DNA of 64,000 bases, taken from assembly GCF_016758195.1 (NCBI RefSeq), contig NZ_QYAC01000007.1:175189-239188 (forward strand), given 5' to 3'. This document shows positions 16,061 to 23,899 of the stretch, piece after piece (the first letter of the stretch is position 1; every line of letters begins with the position of its first letter). Source of the DNA: Leucobacter chromiireducens subsp. solipictus. Lineage in GTDB: Bacteria > Actinomycetota > Actinomycetes > Actinomycetales > Microbacteriaceae. Under the pieces are notes generated by a model, which saw nothing but the letters and a program-made list of their open reading frames with translations, was not told the origin of the DNA and searched no databases. A program made the translations under genes and the position numbers.

Positions 16061-16876
16061 TCAGCCTACGCCCCGCACTCGGGCGCGGTACTCGCTCGGG
16101 GTGAGCCCCAGCACGGCCCGGAACTCCGTGGCGAAGTGCGCGTGGTCGGCGTAGCCCAGCTCGGTCGCCAGCGCGGCGAGCCCCGAGCCCGGTCCGGCCG
16201 CGCCGTCGTGCCGCAGCCGCTCCGCCGCTTCCTGCAGGCGCCTGCGGCGGATCATCGAGTGCAGGGACAACCCGAAGCATCGCTGCGCCGTGCGCTGCAG
16301 CGTGCGGGCCGAGGCGTGGAGCCGTGCGGGGAGTTGGTCGGTTCGGGTGAGCGTCGGATCGGCGAGCGCATCGGCGAGCGCGTTTGCCAGCCGGCCCGCG
16401 GCGTCCGCCGGCGGGACGGCGGAGGCCAGCCAGGCGGAGACCAAGGCCACGGCGTCCGCGCGCCGCGCGTCGTCGGTCTGCGCCCGAGCCTCCATCGCCG
16501 TGGTGACCGCGGCGTGCAGGAGTGCTGCTGAGGCCGGTGCCGCCGCGTCGCGCAGGGCCGCGGGATCCGGCAGCAGTGCGGGCACCGCGGCGGGGCGCAG
16601 CAGCGCGCCGACCGCCCAGCCGGACCCGGTCAGCACGCGCTCGGAGCGCCGCGTGGGCGGGCCGACAATGGTCACCCCCGCGGGCTCGACCACGAGGTTG
16701 CACGCAGGGAACGGCAGGATCTCCTGTCGGGATTCGACGCCCGCGGGAAGCGACCACTCGGGGATCCAGAACCACCTCACGCGATCCGCCAGTTCGGGTG
16801 GCGGGGCGATCCGATGAAAGGTGGGAAGCCGCTCCGGGTAGAGCACGCCGCGCCGGTTCGTGGGGTCCTCGCCCAT
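16061..16876 (-). CDS. AraC-family transcriptional regulator
   Basis: A 271-residue regulator with a C-terminal AraC double helix-turn-helix. The first HTH is around LPARLHASARTLQRTAQRCFGLSLHSMIRRRRL and the second around LAALATELGYADHAHFATEFRAVLGLTPSEYRA. The N-terminal ~150 residues form a DUF6597-like sensor region (FWIPEWSLPAG...). The start ATG at 16876 is preceded by GAGGGG. The gene precedes the SDR gene on the same strand (53-nt gap) and is divergent from the VOC protein gene (80-nt gap). It may control either neighbour. No effector can be named. Confidence 0.87.
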   Translation of the reverse strand: MGEDPTNRRGVLYPERLPTFHRIAPPPELADRVRWFWIPEWSLPAGVESRQEILPFPACNLVVEPAGVTIVGPPTRRSERVLTGSGWAVGALLRPAAVPALLPDPAALRDAAAPASAALLHAAVTTAMEARAQTDDARRADAVALVSAWLASAVPPADAAGRLANALADALADPTLTRTDQLPARLHASARTLQRTAQRCFGLSLHSMIRRRRLQEAAERLRHDGAAGPGSGLAALATELGYADHAHFATEFRAVLGLTPSEYRARVRGVG

Positions 16877-16956
16877 GTCACCCCTCTCGCCCGGTGGGTC
16901 CCGCGGTTGGCGCGAATCTGCAAGCGCGGACCGCACGCCGATTTTACGCTGGGGGC

Positions 16957-17460
16957 ATGACGACTCCCGAGCATCGCGCCGCACACGGCGCCCACACGAC
17001 CCACGGCCGCCCGAACGGGGCCTCCTCCCTCACGCCGTTCCTCGCGATCCCGGGCGCGAACGACGCGATCGCGTTCTACCGCGACATCTTCGGTGCCCGC
17101 GTCGTGGACGTCACCGAGATGGGCGGACGCGTGGTTCATGCCGAGCTCGCCTTCGAGGTGGGCCACCTGCAGCTCGGCGAGCCGGTGCCGGATTTTCACC
17201 TGGTCGCGGCACCCGAGGGGGAGAGCGACTGCTACTCGATGGGGATCTACGTTCCCGATGTGGACGCGGTGGTGGATCGCGCGCTCGCCGCCGGGGCGAC
17301 GCTTCGCGAGCCCGTCAGCAACTTCGTCTCGGGGGACCGCTACGCGAGCGTCCGGGATCCGTTCGGGGTGCGCTGGTCGATCATGACCCGGGTTGAGGAC
17401 CTCTCGGAGGAGGAGAGCGCCGCCCGCGTGCAGGCATGGAGCGCCGCGGCGGGCGGGTAG
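16957..17460 (+). CDS. VOC family protein (glyoxalase/bleomycin-resistance fold, PhnB-like)
   Basis: A 167-residue VOC-fold protein. Paired beta-alpha-beta modules are visible: LTPFLAIPGANDAIAFYRDIFGARVV and then SMGIYVPDVDAVVDRALAAGATL, followed by DRYASVRDPFGVRWSIMTRVEDL. The order and DPFG motif match PhnB-like glyoxalase-superfamily proteins, a set of small cytosolic proteins of mostly unknown specificity. The ATG at 16957 is chosen because it begins just ahead of the domain; GGGGG at 16951-16955 is a weak ribosome binding site. It is divergent from the AraC-type gene. No enzymatic reaction is claimed. Confidence 0.85.
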   Translation: MTTPEHRAAHGAHTTHGRPNGASSLTPFLAIPGANDAIAFYRDIFGARVVDVTEMGGRVVHAELAFEVGHLQLGEPVPDFHLVAAPEGESDCYSMGIYVPDVDAVVDRALAAGATLREPVSNFVSGDRYASVRDPFGVRWSIMTRVEDLSEEESAARVQAWSAAAGG

Positions 17461-17478
17461 TTCCCCGCACGCGCGGAG

Positions 17479-18042
17479 TTAGTTCACTCCCTCGGGCACG
17501 GTGTGCAGGTGCAGCCGCTCGCCGGCCGCGTTGAAGATGCTGATCACCTCGGTGCGGGTGTCGCCGTCGGTGCGCATGCGGTGCGGGATCGCGGTGTCGA
17601 ATTCGGCGGCCTCGCCGCTGCCCAGTACGAGGGTCTGCTCGCCGAGGTCGAGGCGGAGCGCCCCGGAGAGAACGTAGAGCCACTCGTGTCCGTCGTGCAC
17701 CTGCTGTGGGCGTTCCGGCGCGTCCGGGTGGTACGTGATCTTGAATGCGCGCACTTCGGACGCCTCGCGGGTGAGGGGCGCGATCGTCAGCCCGTCCCGG
17801 GTGACGGGGGTGCGGCGCACGCGCGGATCTGGGTCCTGCGGCGTGAGGAGGTCGTCGATGCGGATCCCGAGCTGCCGGGTGAGGGGAAGGAGCAGTTCGA
17901 GGCTGGCCTGGCGCTTGCCCGATTCGAGCCGGGAGAGCGTGCTGGCCGACAGCCCGGCCCGGCTCGCGAGCTCGTCGAGGGTCCAGCCGCGATGCTGCCG
18001 GGCGGCGCGAAGCCGCGGTCCCAGGTGTGTGAGTTCGTCCAC
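17479..18042 (-). CDS. XRE-family regulator with C-terminal cupin domain
   Basis: A 187-residue regulator with an N-terminal XRE helix-turn-helix (LGPRLRAARQHRGWTLDELASRAGLSASTLSRLESGKRQ) and a C-terminal cupin sensor domain. The cupin begins around DGHEWLYVLSGALRLDLGE and ends IPHRMRTDGDTRTEVISIF. Such HTH-cupin proteins are cytosolic repressors or activators that sense small ligands. The start is taken at the GTG at 18042, preceded by AAGGGGGGG; a TTG at 18066 would add 8 residues. It is divergent from the TrxR-like gene with a TGCGA-TTA-TCGCA dyad between, suggesting autoregulation and control of that gene. Confidence 0.85.
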   Translation of the reverse strand: MDELTHLGPRLRAARQHRGWTLDELASRAGLSASTLSRLESGKRQASLELLLPLTRQLGIRIDDLLTPQDPDPRVRRTPVTRDGLTIAPLTREASEVRAFKITYHPDAPERPQQVHDGHEWLYVLSGALRLDLGEQTLVLGSGEAAEFDTAIPHRMRTDGDTRTEVISIFNAAGERLHLHTVPEGVN

Positions 18043-18066
18043 GTCCCCCCCTTGCCAATTCTGCAA

Positions 18067-18092
18067 ACTTGATTGCGATTATCGCACAAGTT
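18067..18092. promoter_or_regulatory. Dyad between the divergent XRE-cupin and TrxR-like genes
   Basis: A perfect TGCGA-TTA-TCGCA core (18074-18086) is flanked by ACTTG on the left and CAAGT on the right with a small offset. The position midway between divergent starts suits an operator for the XRE-cupin regulator. Confidence 0.45.
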
Positions 18093-18107
18093 GCGCACGA
18101 TGAGAAC

Positions 18108-19061
18108 ATGACAGACACACACGTTGACGCGGTCGTACTGGGTGCCGGGGCCGCGGGGCTCAGCGCCGCCCAGGCCCTCGGCCGCTCGCTCCGCCGCACC
18201 CTGGTCATCGACGCGGGCGCGCCCCGCAACCGCTTCGCCGCGCACATGCACAACGTGCTCGGCCTCGACGGGACACCCCCGCTCGAGCTGGTCGCCCGCG
18301 GCCGCGCCGAGGCCGAAGCCTACGGCGTCGAGTTTGTCGAGGGCACCGTCGCGGCGGTCACCGGGGACGGCGATCTGACGCTCGAGCTCGCGCCGGATCC
18401 GGACGGCACGGTGCGCCGCATCGAGACCCGGGCGCTCATCGTCGCGACCGGCGCGAGCGACACCCTCCCCGACATCCCGGGACTCGCCGACTACTGGGGG
18501 AGCACCGTGCTGCACTGCCCCTACTGCCACGGCTGGGAAGTGCGCGGCTCGCGCCTCGCGGTGCTCGCCGCGTCACCACTCGCCCTGCACCAGGCGACAC
18601 TGGTGCGGCAGTGGAGCGAGCGGTTGACCCTCTTCAGTGCCGCGCTCGGCGAACTCGAGCCGGACGTCGCTCACGCACTCCAGGCCCGCGGCACCGTGAT
18701 CGAGCAGAACCCCGTCGCGGAGGTGCTCGGGGACGGCACCCGCGTCACCGGCATCCGCACCGCCGACGGGGTCGTGCACGAGATCGACGCGATCTTCACC
18801 ATGGGGGCGGTCACCCCGCACGACGGCTTCCTCGCGGGACTCGCGCTCGAGCGCACGGACACTCCCGTGGGGAACTTCCTCGCGGTCGACCCGGGCGGGC
18901 GCACGAGCCACCCCCGGATCTGGGCGGCCGGAAACGTGGTGAACCCGATGGCCACGGTCCCCATCGCGATGGGCGCGGGCGCGCAGGCCGGGGGAGCGGC
19001 GAATTACGCCCTCGTGGAACTCGACGTTGCGGACGCGCTCGCCGCCGGAGGTGCGGCATGA
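18108..19061 (+). CDS. NAD(P)/FAD-dependent oxidoreductase, thioredoxin reductase-like
   Basis: A 317-residue flavoprotein with a GAGAAG FAD motif (12-17) and a redox-active pair Cys137-Pro-Tyr-Cys140 (LHCPYCHGWE). The C-terminal FAD motif is RIWAAGNVVNP (~285). True thioredoxin reductases use CATC and a GGGDSA NADPH motif. Here the second nucleotide motif region is LAVLAASPLA, so NADPH binding is atypical. This matches a sub-family of TrxR-like proteins found next to HTH regulators and methyltransferases. The ATG at 18108 precedes the Rossmann strand. The stop overlaps the methyltransferase start (ATGA). Its electron acceptor is unknown. Confidence 0.87.
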   Translation: MTDTHVDAVVLGAGAAGLSAAQALGRSLRRTLVIDAGAPRNRFAAHMHNVLGLDGTPPLELVARGRAEAEAYGVEFVEGTVAAVTGDGDLTLELAPDPDGTVRRIETRALIVATGASDTLPDIPGLADYWGSTVLHCPYCHGWEVRGSRLAVLAASPLALHQATLVRQWSERLTLFSAALGELEPDVAHALQARGTVIEQNPVAEVLGDGTRVTGIRTADGVVHEIDAIFTMGAVTPHDGFLAGLALERTDTPVGNFLAVDPGGRTSHPRIWAAGNVVNPMATVPIAMGAGAQAGGAANYALVELDVADALAAGGAA

Positions 19062-19744
19062 GTGCTCAGGGATCCGAGACGCCGAAGGCGTTCTGGGAAG
19101 AGCGATACTCGGGGAGCGAGCGCGTGTGGTCGGGGCGGGTCAACGCGACCCTCGCCGCGATCGTCGAGTCGCTCCCGGTGGGCCGGTCCCTGGATCTGGG
19201 GTGCGGCGAGGGCGGCGACGTGCTGTGGCTCGCCCAGCGCGGCTGGGACGCGACCGGGGTCGACCTGTCCGAGACCGCGATTGCCCGTGCGACGCGCACG
19301 GCCGCGGCGCACGGGCTCGGCTCCGCGAGCTTCGTCGCCGCGGATCTCGCGGACTGGGCTCAAGGCGCGGAGAGCGTCGAATATGACCTGATCACCGCCA
19401 GCTTCTTCCAGTCTCCCGTTGCGCTGCCGCGGGCGCAGATCCTGCGGGCCGCGGGACACCGCGTGGCGCCCGGCGGGCACCTGGTGCTCGTGGCGCACGC
19501 CGCTCCGCCCAGCTGGGCCGCGCACGAGCACGGCGGCGCCGGCGGGCGCGGCCACGGTCCGCAGGACTTCCCGTCGCCGGAGTCCGAGCTCGCGGCGCTC
19601 GCGCTGGACCCGGCACGCTGGGAGGTGCTCGCTGCCGACGTCCGCGAACGGGTCACGACGGCTCCGAACGGTTCGCCCGCGACGCTGCTCGACTCGGTTG
19701 TTGTGGCACGGCGACGTGAAGCCACTCCGGAGCCTCTTGTCTGA
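19058..19744 (+). CDS. Class I SAM-dependent methyltransferase
   Basis: A 228-residue methyltransferase with an N-terminal FWEERYSGSERVWSGRVN segment. The SAM motif I is SLDLGCGEGGDVLWLA (~43-58), with an acidic end of strand 2 at TGVDLSETAIARA. Motif post-I and later strands are FVAADLADW and GGHLVLVAH. The sequence resembles the TehB/thiopurine-type small-molecule methyltransferases, some of which detoxify metalloids. Its coupling (ATGA overlap) to a TrxR-like flavoprotein fits a redox or thiol detoxification module, but that is inference. The next gene is 151 nt away and is a separate unit. Confidence 0.87.
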   Translation: MSAQGSETPKAFWEERYSGSERVWSGRVNATLAAIVESLPVGRSLDLGCGEGGDVLWLAQRGWDATGVDLSETAIARATRTAAAHGLGSASFVAADLADWAQGAESVEYDLITASFFQSPVALPRAQILRAAGHRVAPGGHLVLVAHAAPPSWAAHEHGGAGGRGHGPQDFPSPESELAALALDPARWEVLAADVRERVTTAPNGSPATLLDSVVVARRREATPEPLV

Positions 19745-19895
19745 GTGTCAGCTGAGTGTTACTCTCCCAATCACCCGGCAGTGACGGCGGGGGAACGCTC
19801 CCGCGCAGTGTCGGTCCGCACTGGGCATCATCACCGCACGATCCGAGACGGTCGGACGGATCCGCCCTGCGGAACAACCAGGGGGAGAACGAACC

Positions 19896-20567
19896 ATGCA
19901 GACCACACAGCGGCCGTCAGGTCGGACCCGGAAAATTGCCGCGATCGCGGCGGGTGCTCTTGTCGTTGGCCTCGGGGCCACCTATACCCTCGCGTCGTGG
20001 AACGACTCCGAGTGGGTCTGGGGCGGCGCGGACGGCGACCCGAACGTGGGAACGAGCACGTTCAACGTGCAGCAGAACACCTCGGTTCCCTACGTGGGGA
20101 CCGCCTGGGGCGACTTCGAGGTGAACCCGGGTGATGAGCTGACGTTCACGGCGGGGGCCTTGACGCTCTCGCCGAGCGACACGATCTACGCGCCGGTCGC
20201 GTTGCGGACCGGCACGGACTCCGTGGCCGGCGACGTGGAGCTTCAGGGGGCCGTCGCCGCGGCCGGAATCACCGCGTCGGACGCGGGGGACCAGCTGTGG
20301 AACGCGATTCGCGCCACGGTCTACACCGCCGCGGGCGCCACACCGCCGGCGGCGTGCACGGCCGCTGGCGTGGGCGATGCCGCGTGGACCGCGATCGTCA
20401 CGAACGCGCCGCTGAGTACCGTCGCGAGCGGGGAGCAAACGCTCAGCGCGGAGGCCGGATCGACGCAGCACTACTGCTTCGCGCTGACCCTGCCCGCGGG
20501 GTCGCCGGACACGCTCCAGGGACGCACCATTGCCCCCGCGTGGGAGTTCGCCGCCACCTCCAACTAG
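19896..20567 (+). CDS. SipW-dependent-type signal peptide-containing secreted protein
   Basis: A 223-residue exported protein. The N-terminus has the basic then hydrophobic segment RKIAAIAAGALVVGLGATYTLASWND. The A-S-W-ND ending is the hallmark of signal peptides processed by SipW-type peptidases (as in TasA/camelysin-like proteins). The mature part is acidic and threonine-rich with two cysteines at about 154 and 197 that could pair. SipW substrates are cell-surface fibres or matrix proteins. The ATG at 19896 follows GGGGGAG by 8 nt. It heads a four-gene set with the peptidase next, so it is the likely substrate. Its function at the surface is unknown. Confidence 0.82.
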   Translation: MQTTQRPSGRTRKIAAIAAGALVVGLGATYTLASWNDSEWVWGGADGDPNVGTSTFNVQQNTSVPYVGTAWGDFEVNPGDELTFTAGALTLSPSDTIYAPVALRTGTDSVAGDVELQGAVAAAGITASDAGDQLWNAIRATVYTAAGATPPAACTAAGVGDAAWTAIVTNAPLSTVASGEQTLSAEAGSTQHYCFALTLPAGSPDTLQGRTIAPAWEFAATSN

Positions 20568-20645
20568 GGCGGTCGTGCGGTCGGATCCGCGAGGGTGACC
20601 TCCGGATCCTGCAGCGGTCGGGCCTGAGCGGGGAGGGGGAAACGC

Positions 20646-21167
20646 ATGGCGCGACGGGGTTTCGCGATTCTCGGGACCACGGTGCTGGGTGCTGCGGTCG
20701 TCGCGCTCGCGGCCTGGGGCATCCTCGCGATGACCGTCGGCGCGACGCTCGTCGTGTTCCGCACGGGCTCGATGGCTCCGGCGATCCCGCAGGGCGCACT
20801 GGCGGTGTCGTTCCCCGTCGCGGCCGCGGAGATCCGCGTGGGCGATGTCGTCACGGTGCAGCGGGCCGACGCGGAGCTCCCCGTGTCGCACCGCGTCGTC
20901 GAGGTGCGCGCGGGGGCCGATGCAACCGTGGCACCGGCGATCCCGCGTGACGCCCGCGAACTCGTTCTGCAGGGGGACGCGAACGCGCAGCCGGATCTGC
21001 GGCCCGCGGTCGTGCGGGAGGCTCGGCGGGTCGTGTGGTCCGTGCCCGGTGCGGGCACGGCGTTGATGATGGTGCAGAGCCCCATCGGCCTCGGCGTCAT
21101 GGTGCTGGGTGCGGGCGCGCTCACCACCTGGGCGTTCTGGCCACGGCGCACGGGGGTGCCCGCGTGA
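20646..21167 (+). CDS. sipW: Signal peptidase I, SipW/ER-type
   Basis: A 173-residue membrane peptidase with an N-terminal helix (~8-38) and catalytic Ser42 in FRTGSMAP. Further boxes are GDVVTVQ (66-72) and SHRVVEV (81-87), where His82 replaces the Lys used by standard bacterial signal peptidases. A Ser-His dyad is the mark of archaeal/ER-type and SipW peptidases. A second hydrophobic stretch lies near the C-terminus (~148-165). These enzymes cleave signal peptides of the ASW type seen in both flanking genes. It lies 78 nt after the substrate-like gene, and its stop overlaps the next start (GTGA). Confidence 0.88.
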   Translation: MARRGFAILGTTVLGAAVVALAAWGILAMTVGATLVVFRTGSMAPAIPQGALAVSFPVAAAEIRVGDVVTVQRADAELPVSHRVVEVRAGADATVAPAIPRDARELVLQGDANAQPDLRPAVVREARRVVWSVPGAGTALMMVQSPIGLGVMVLGAGALTTWAFWPRRTGVPA

Positions 21168-21985
21168 GCGCCGTGCGGTCCCCGCGAGCCCGGGTCGCCG
21201 CGTGGGCGCTCCTGGTGGCCTCCCTCGTCGCGCTGGCCGGGGGCGCTGCGCTGGGTGCCGACCGGGCCTGGGCCACGTACCGCGCGCTGACCGAGACCGG
21301 CCGTCCGGGATATCTCATGCTCAGCGTGGACGATCGCACGCCCACGTGGGCCACGCTGGCACCGGGCGAATCCACGCAGTGGCTGGTCCGCGCCGATCTC
21401 GCCGGGGCGGCTGAGGGGCGGCTCGCGCTCGAACTCGACGCCCAGGGCCGGCTCGTGTCCGTCGGCGGGTTGACGGCGGGGGTGGTCTCCTGTGCGCGGC
21501 CGTTCAGCGGCGCGCCCGGCGCGCTCACGTGTGCACCGGGCGCGGTCACCGTGCTGCCGCCGACCGCCCTGCGGGATCTCGACCCGCGCCGGGCGCAGGT
21601 GTCGCTCGCCGCGTTGCGGGCCGACACCCCACGTCACCTCCTGGTGACGATCGCCGTGCCGGCCGAGGCTTCGCGGACCGAGATTGCCGGCACCGTCGCC
21701 CGCGTGGGCCTGGGGCTGCACGCGAGCGGGGAATCCTCCGGGCGGCCGCCGACACCGGTGCCACCCACACCCGTGCCACCCACACCCGTGCCGCCGACAC
21801 CCGTGCCGCCGACCGTGCCGTCGACGGCGCCGGCCGCACCCCGAGCCGAGGGCGCGGAACGACTGAGCGTCACCGGCGCGGACCTGCGTGCCCTCGGGCT
21901 GCTCGCCGCGGGGCTGCTCGGCTGCGGCGCGGCGATCGCGCTCGGGCGATGGCGCACGCGATCGGCGTCGGGAGGGCCGTCGTGA
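21164..21985 (+). CDS. Membrane-anchored protein with PTPVP repeats, SipW cluster
   Basis: A 273-residue protein of unrecognised function. It has an N-terminal hydrophobic segment (WALLVASLVALAGGAALGA), an extracellular beta-rich-looking region with two cysteines (VVSCARPF...LTCAPG) and four tandem PTPVP units at about 200-218. A C-terminal transmembrane helix near LRALGLLAAGLLGCGAAIALGRW is followed by a basic tail, so both ends are membrane-associated. The proline repeat could span the cell wall. Start and stop are both coupled by GTGA overlaps to the peptidase and to the large secreted gene. I see no catalytic motif; a structural or assembly role for the neighbours is inference. Confidence 0.75.
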   Translation: MSAVRSPRARVAAWALLVASLVALAGGAALGADRAWATYRALTETGRPGYLMLSVDDRTPTWATLAPGESTQWLVRADLAGAAEGRLALELDAQGRLVSVGGLTAGVVSCARPFSGAPGALTCAPGAVTVLPPTALRDLDPRRAQVSLAALRADTPRHLLVTIAVPAEASRTEIAGTVARVGLGLHASGESSGRPPTPVPPTPVPPTPVPPTPVPPTVPSTAPAAPRAEGAERLSVTGADLRALGLLAAGLLGCGAAIALGRWRTRSASGGPS

Positions 21986-23823
21986 CGCGCCGTCGAGCGT
22001 TGACGCGTCGCCGCGGCGTGCGGCTGGCCGTCGCGAGCGCCGTCGCGGCCTGCGCGCTCCTCGTGCAGGGGGTCGGGGTCACGAACGCGAGCTGGACCGA
22101 TCCCGAGTGGGACCGGGGCACGATTGGGACGACCGACTGCGGCCCCGCGGCGACGGGGATCGCGAGCCGAGGCGAGGGCCGCGTGCTCAGCGGCGCGATC
22201 CTCGGGGCCGATCTGGACACGCTGCTCGCGGCGCGCGGGGTGTCCGTGACCAACACCGGCAGCCGCGACAGGCACACGCCGTCGTCGGCGCAGCCCGTTC
22301 CCGGAAGTCCGCAGGGGTGGGCCGATCCCCTGAATGTCGCGCTGCTCAACGACGCGCTTGCCCTCGAACTGACGAGCGCCCTGCAACTGCCCCTCGGTGC
22401 GGGAACCGGCGCTGCCGGGCAATTCGGCCAGGCCGAGAACCGGGGCCGGGCGGCCGCTGCGTCCGGGTACCTGACGAGCGGCGGCGGCATCAACCTCGAT
22501 GGCGCGCCGGCAGGCTACCCGAACCTCGCCACCCTGCGGCTGTCGCAGGTGCTGGGGTCCTTGAATCACCCGCTGGGCACGCTGATCCCCGGGATCACCG
22601 ATGTGTCGCTGACGGCGGGCGCGGTGGCGGGGCGGGCGGATCTGGACGCCTGCGATGCCGCCTGGACCGGGCTGCGCAGCGGGGCCTCGGGCAACCTCTC
22701 ACGGAACTACCTGACGTCGCATCTGTCGCTCGACCTGACCTCGCCCACCGTGGGGGCGCTCGTGACCGGCGTCACGAACACCGTCACCACCCTGGAAACC
22801 ACGGTGAATGGGATCGCGGGCAATGCGGGGGTGACCAACGCCATCGCGTCGGGCGTGACCGGGCTCCTGAACGGATTGATCGGGGGCAATAGTAGCTCGC
22901 TGAGCCTGGGCAACATCACCGTCGGTCCGGTGACCGCAACGGTCAACACAGCACCGCTGCGCACCTTCATCGCGGCGCCGTTCGGCGACCCCGGGGGGAT
23001 CCTCACCGTGCGCCCTGGCAACGGCACGATCAGCGTGAACACCACCGCGCTGCTCGCGGCCGCATACCCGGGGAGCTACGGGAACGGGCTGAACGGCCTC
23101 GCACCCAACACGAACCCGCTCGCGGATCCCGCGGTGCTGACGACGCTCACGAATGTGCTCACGCAGACGCTCAGCGCCTGGGTCGCGTCCGTCAATACGA
23201 TGCTCACCCAGACGATCAACGGGATCGCGGTGAATGCCGCCGTGGTGATCGACCTGCGGGCGAAGCTTCTCATCACGCCCTGGATTCACATCGGCACGAT
23301 TCAGGCGAGCACCTCCGGTACGCTCGCGCAACTCCTGACCCCGGGCAACACCTCGACGACCGCCTCCCTCACGCTGTTGAAAGACCTGGGGCTGGTCGCG
23401 GATCTCGTCAACGGGCTCCTCAAACCCGTGCTGAACAGCCTCGTGACGGGCCTCATCGGCGGGCTCGGTGGCGTGGTGGGGAATGCGATCGAGGCGGTGC
23501 TCGGGACGCTGCGGGTGCTCCCGGTCGCGGTGTCGGCGTTGGCGACCCCCATTATCACCGCGGTGACCACGCTGTATAGCCGGCTGTTCCTCTCCGGCAT
23601 TGTCGCGCTCACCGTCAACGCCCAAAACGATCCCTTCACGGGCGGCCCCGAACCCCCGGATTGGGCCGCCCTGCCCACGGGGCGCTACGACGTGGCTGCC
23701 CTGCGCATCGGGGTGCTCGATGCCCTGGGCGGACTGGGCGTGCGGCTGTATCTCGGCCGCGCCTCGGTCGGTCCTGGGTGTACGGCTGCGCAGGCTGCGG
23801 GCGGCGGCTGCGCGGGGTACTAG
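21982..23823 (+). CDS. Choice-of-anchor G family secreted protein
   Basis: A 613-residue exported protein with an N-terminal RRGVRLAVASAVAACALLVQGVGVTNASWTD segment. This again ends in the ASW motif expected for the SipW-type peptidase. The mature protein is rich in Gly, Asn, Thr and Leu and contains repeated LLNGLIGG / VTNTVTTLETTVNGIAGN-like amphipathic segments. This composition and layout match choice-of-anchor G family surface proteins, a group known from actinobacterial surfaces with unknown function. Two Cys near the C-terminus (GCTAAQAAGGGC) could form a loop. It starts with a GTG overlapping the upstream stop (GTGA) and is the last gene of the SipW operon. Confidence 0.78.
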   Translation: MTRRRALTRRRGVRLAVASAVAACALLVQGVGVTNASWTDPEWDRGTIGTTDCGPAATGIASRGEGRVLSGAILGADLDTLLAARGVSVTNTGSRDRHTPSSAQPVPGSPQGWADPLNVALLNDALALELTSALQLPLGAGTGAAGQFGQAENRGRAAAASGYLTSGGGINLDGAPAGYPNLATLRLSQVLGSLNHPLGTLIPGITDVSLTAGAVAGRADLDACDAAWTGLRSGASGNLSRNYLTSHLSLDLTSPTVGALVTGVTNTVTTLETTVNGIAGNAGVTNAIASGVTGLLNGLIGGNSSSLSLGNITVGPVTATVNTAPLRTFIAAPFGDPGGILTVRPGNGTISVNTTALLAAAYPGSYGNGLNGLAPNTNPLADPAVLTTLTNVLTQTLSAWVASVNTMLTQTINGIAVNAAVVIDLRAKLLITPWIHIGTIQASTSGTLAQLLTPGNTSTTASLTLLKDLGLVADLVNGLLKPVLNSLVTGLIGGLGGVVGNAIEAVLGTLRVLPVAVSALATPIITAVTTLYSRLFLSGIVALTVNAQNDPFTGGPEPPDWAALPTGRYDVAALRIGVLDALGGLGVRLYLGRASVGPGCTAAQAAGGGCAGY

Positions 23824-23840
23824 CCGGCCGGACGCACGAA

Positions 23841-23883
23841 CGCCTCGGCCCTCCTGCTCGGTGTGAGCGGGAGGGCCGAGGCG
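23841..23883. terminator. Bidirectional terminator hairpin
   Basis: A perfect 14-bp stem CGCCTCGGCCCTCC/GGAGGGCCGAGGCG with an inner GCTC/GAGC pair. It sits between the convergent SipW operon and aspS and probably terminates both; there is no long T run. Confidence 0.75.
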
Positions 23884-23899
23884 GTGCCGAATCGGACCG

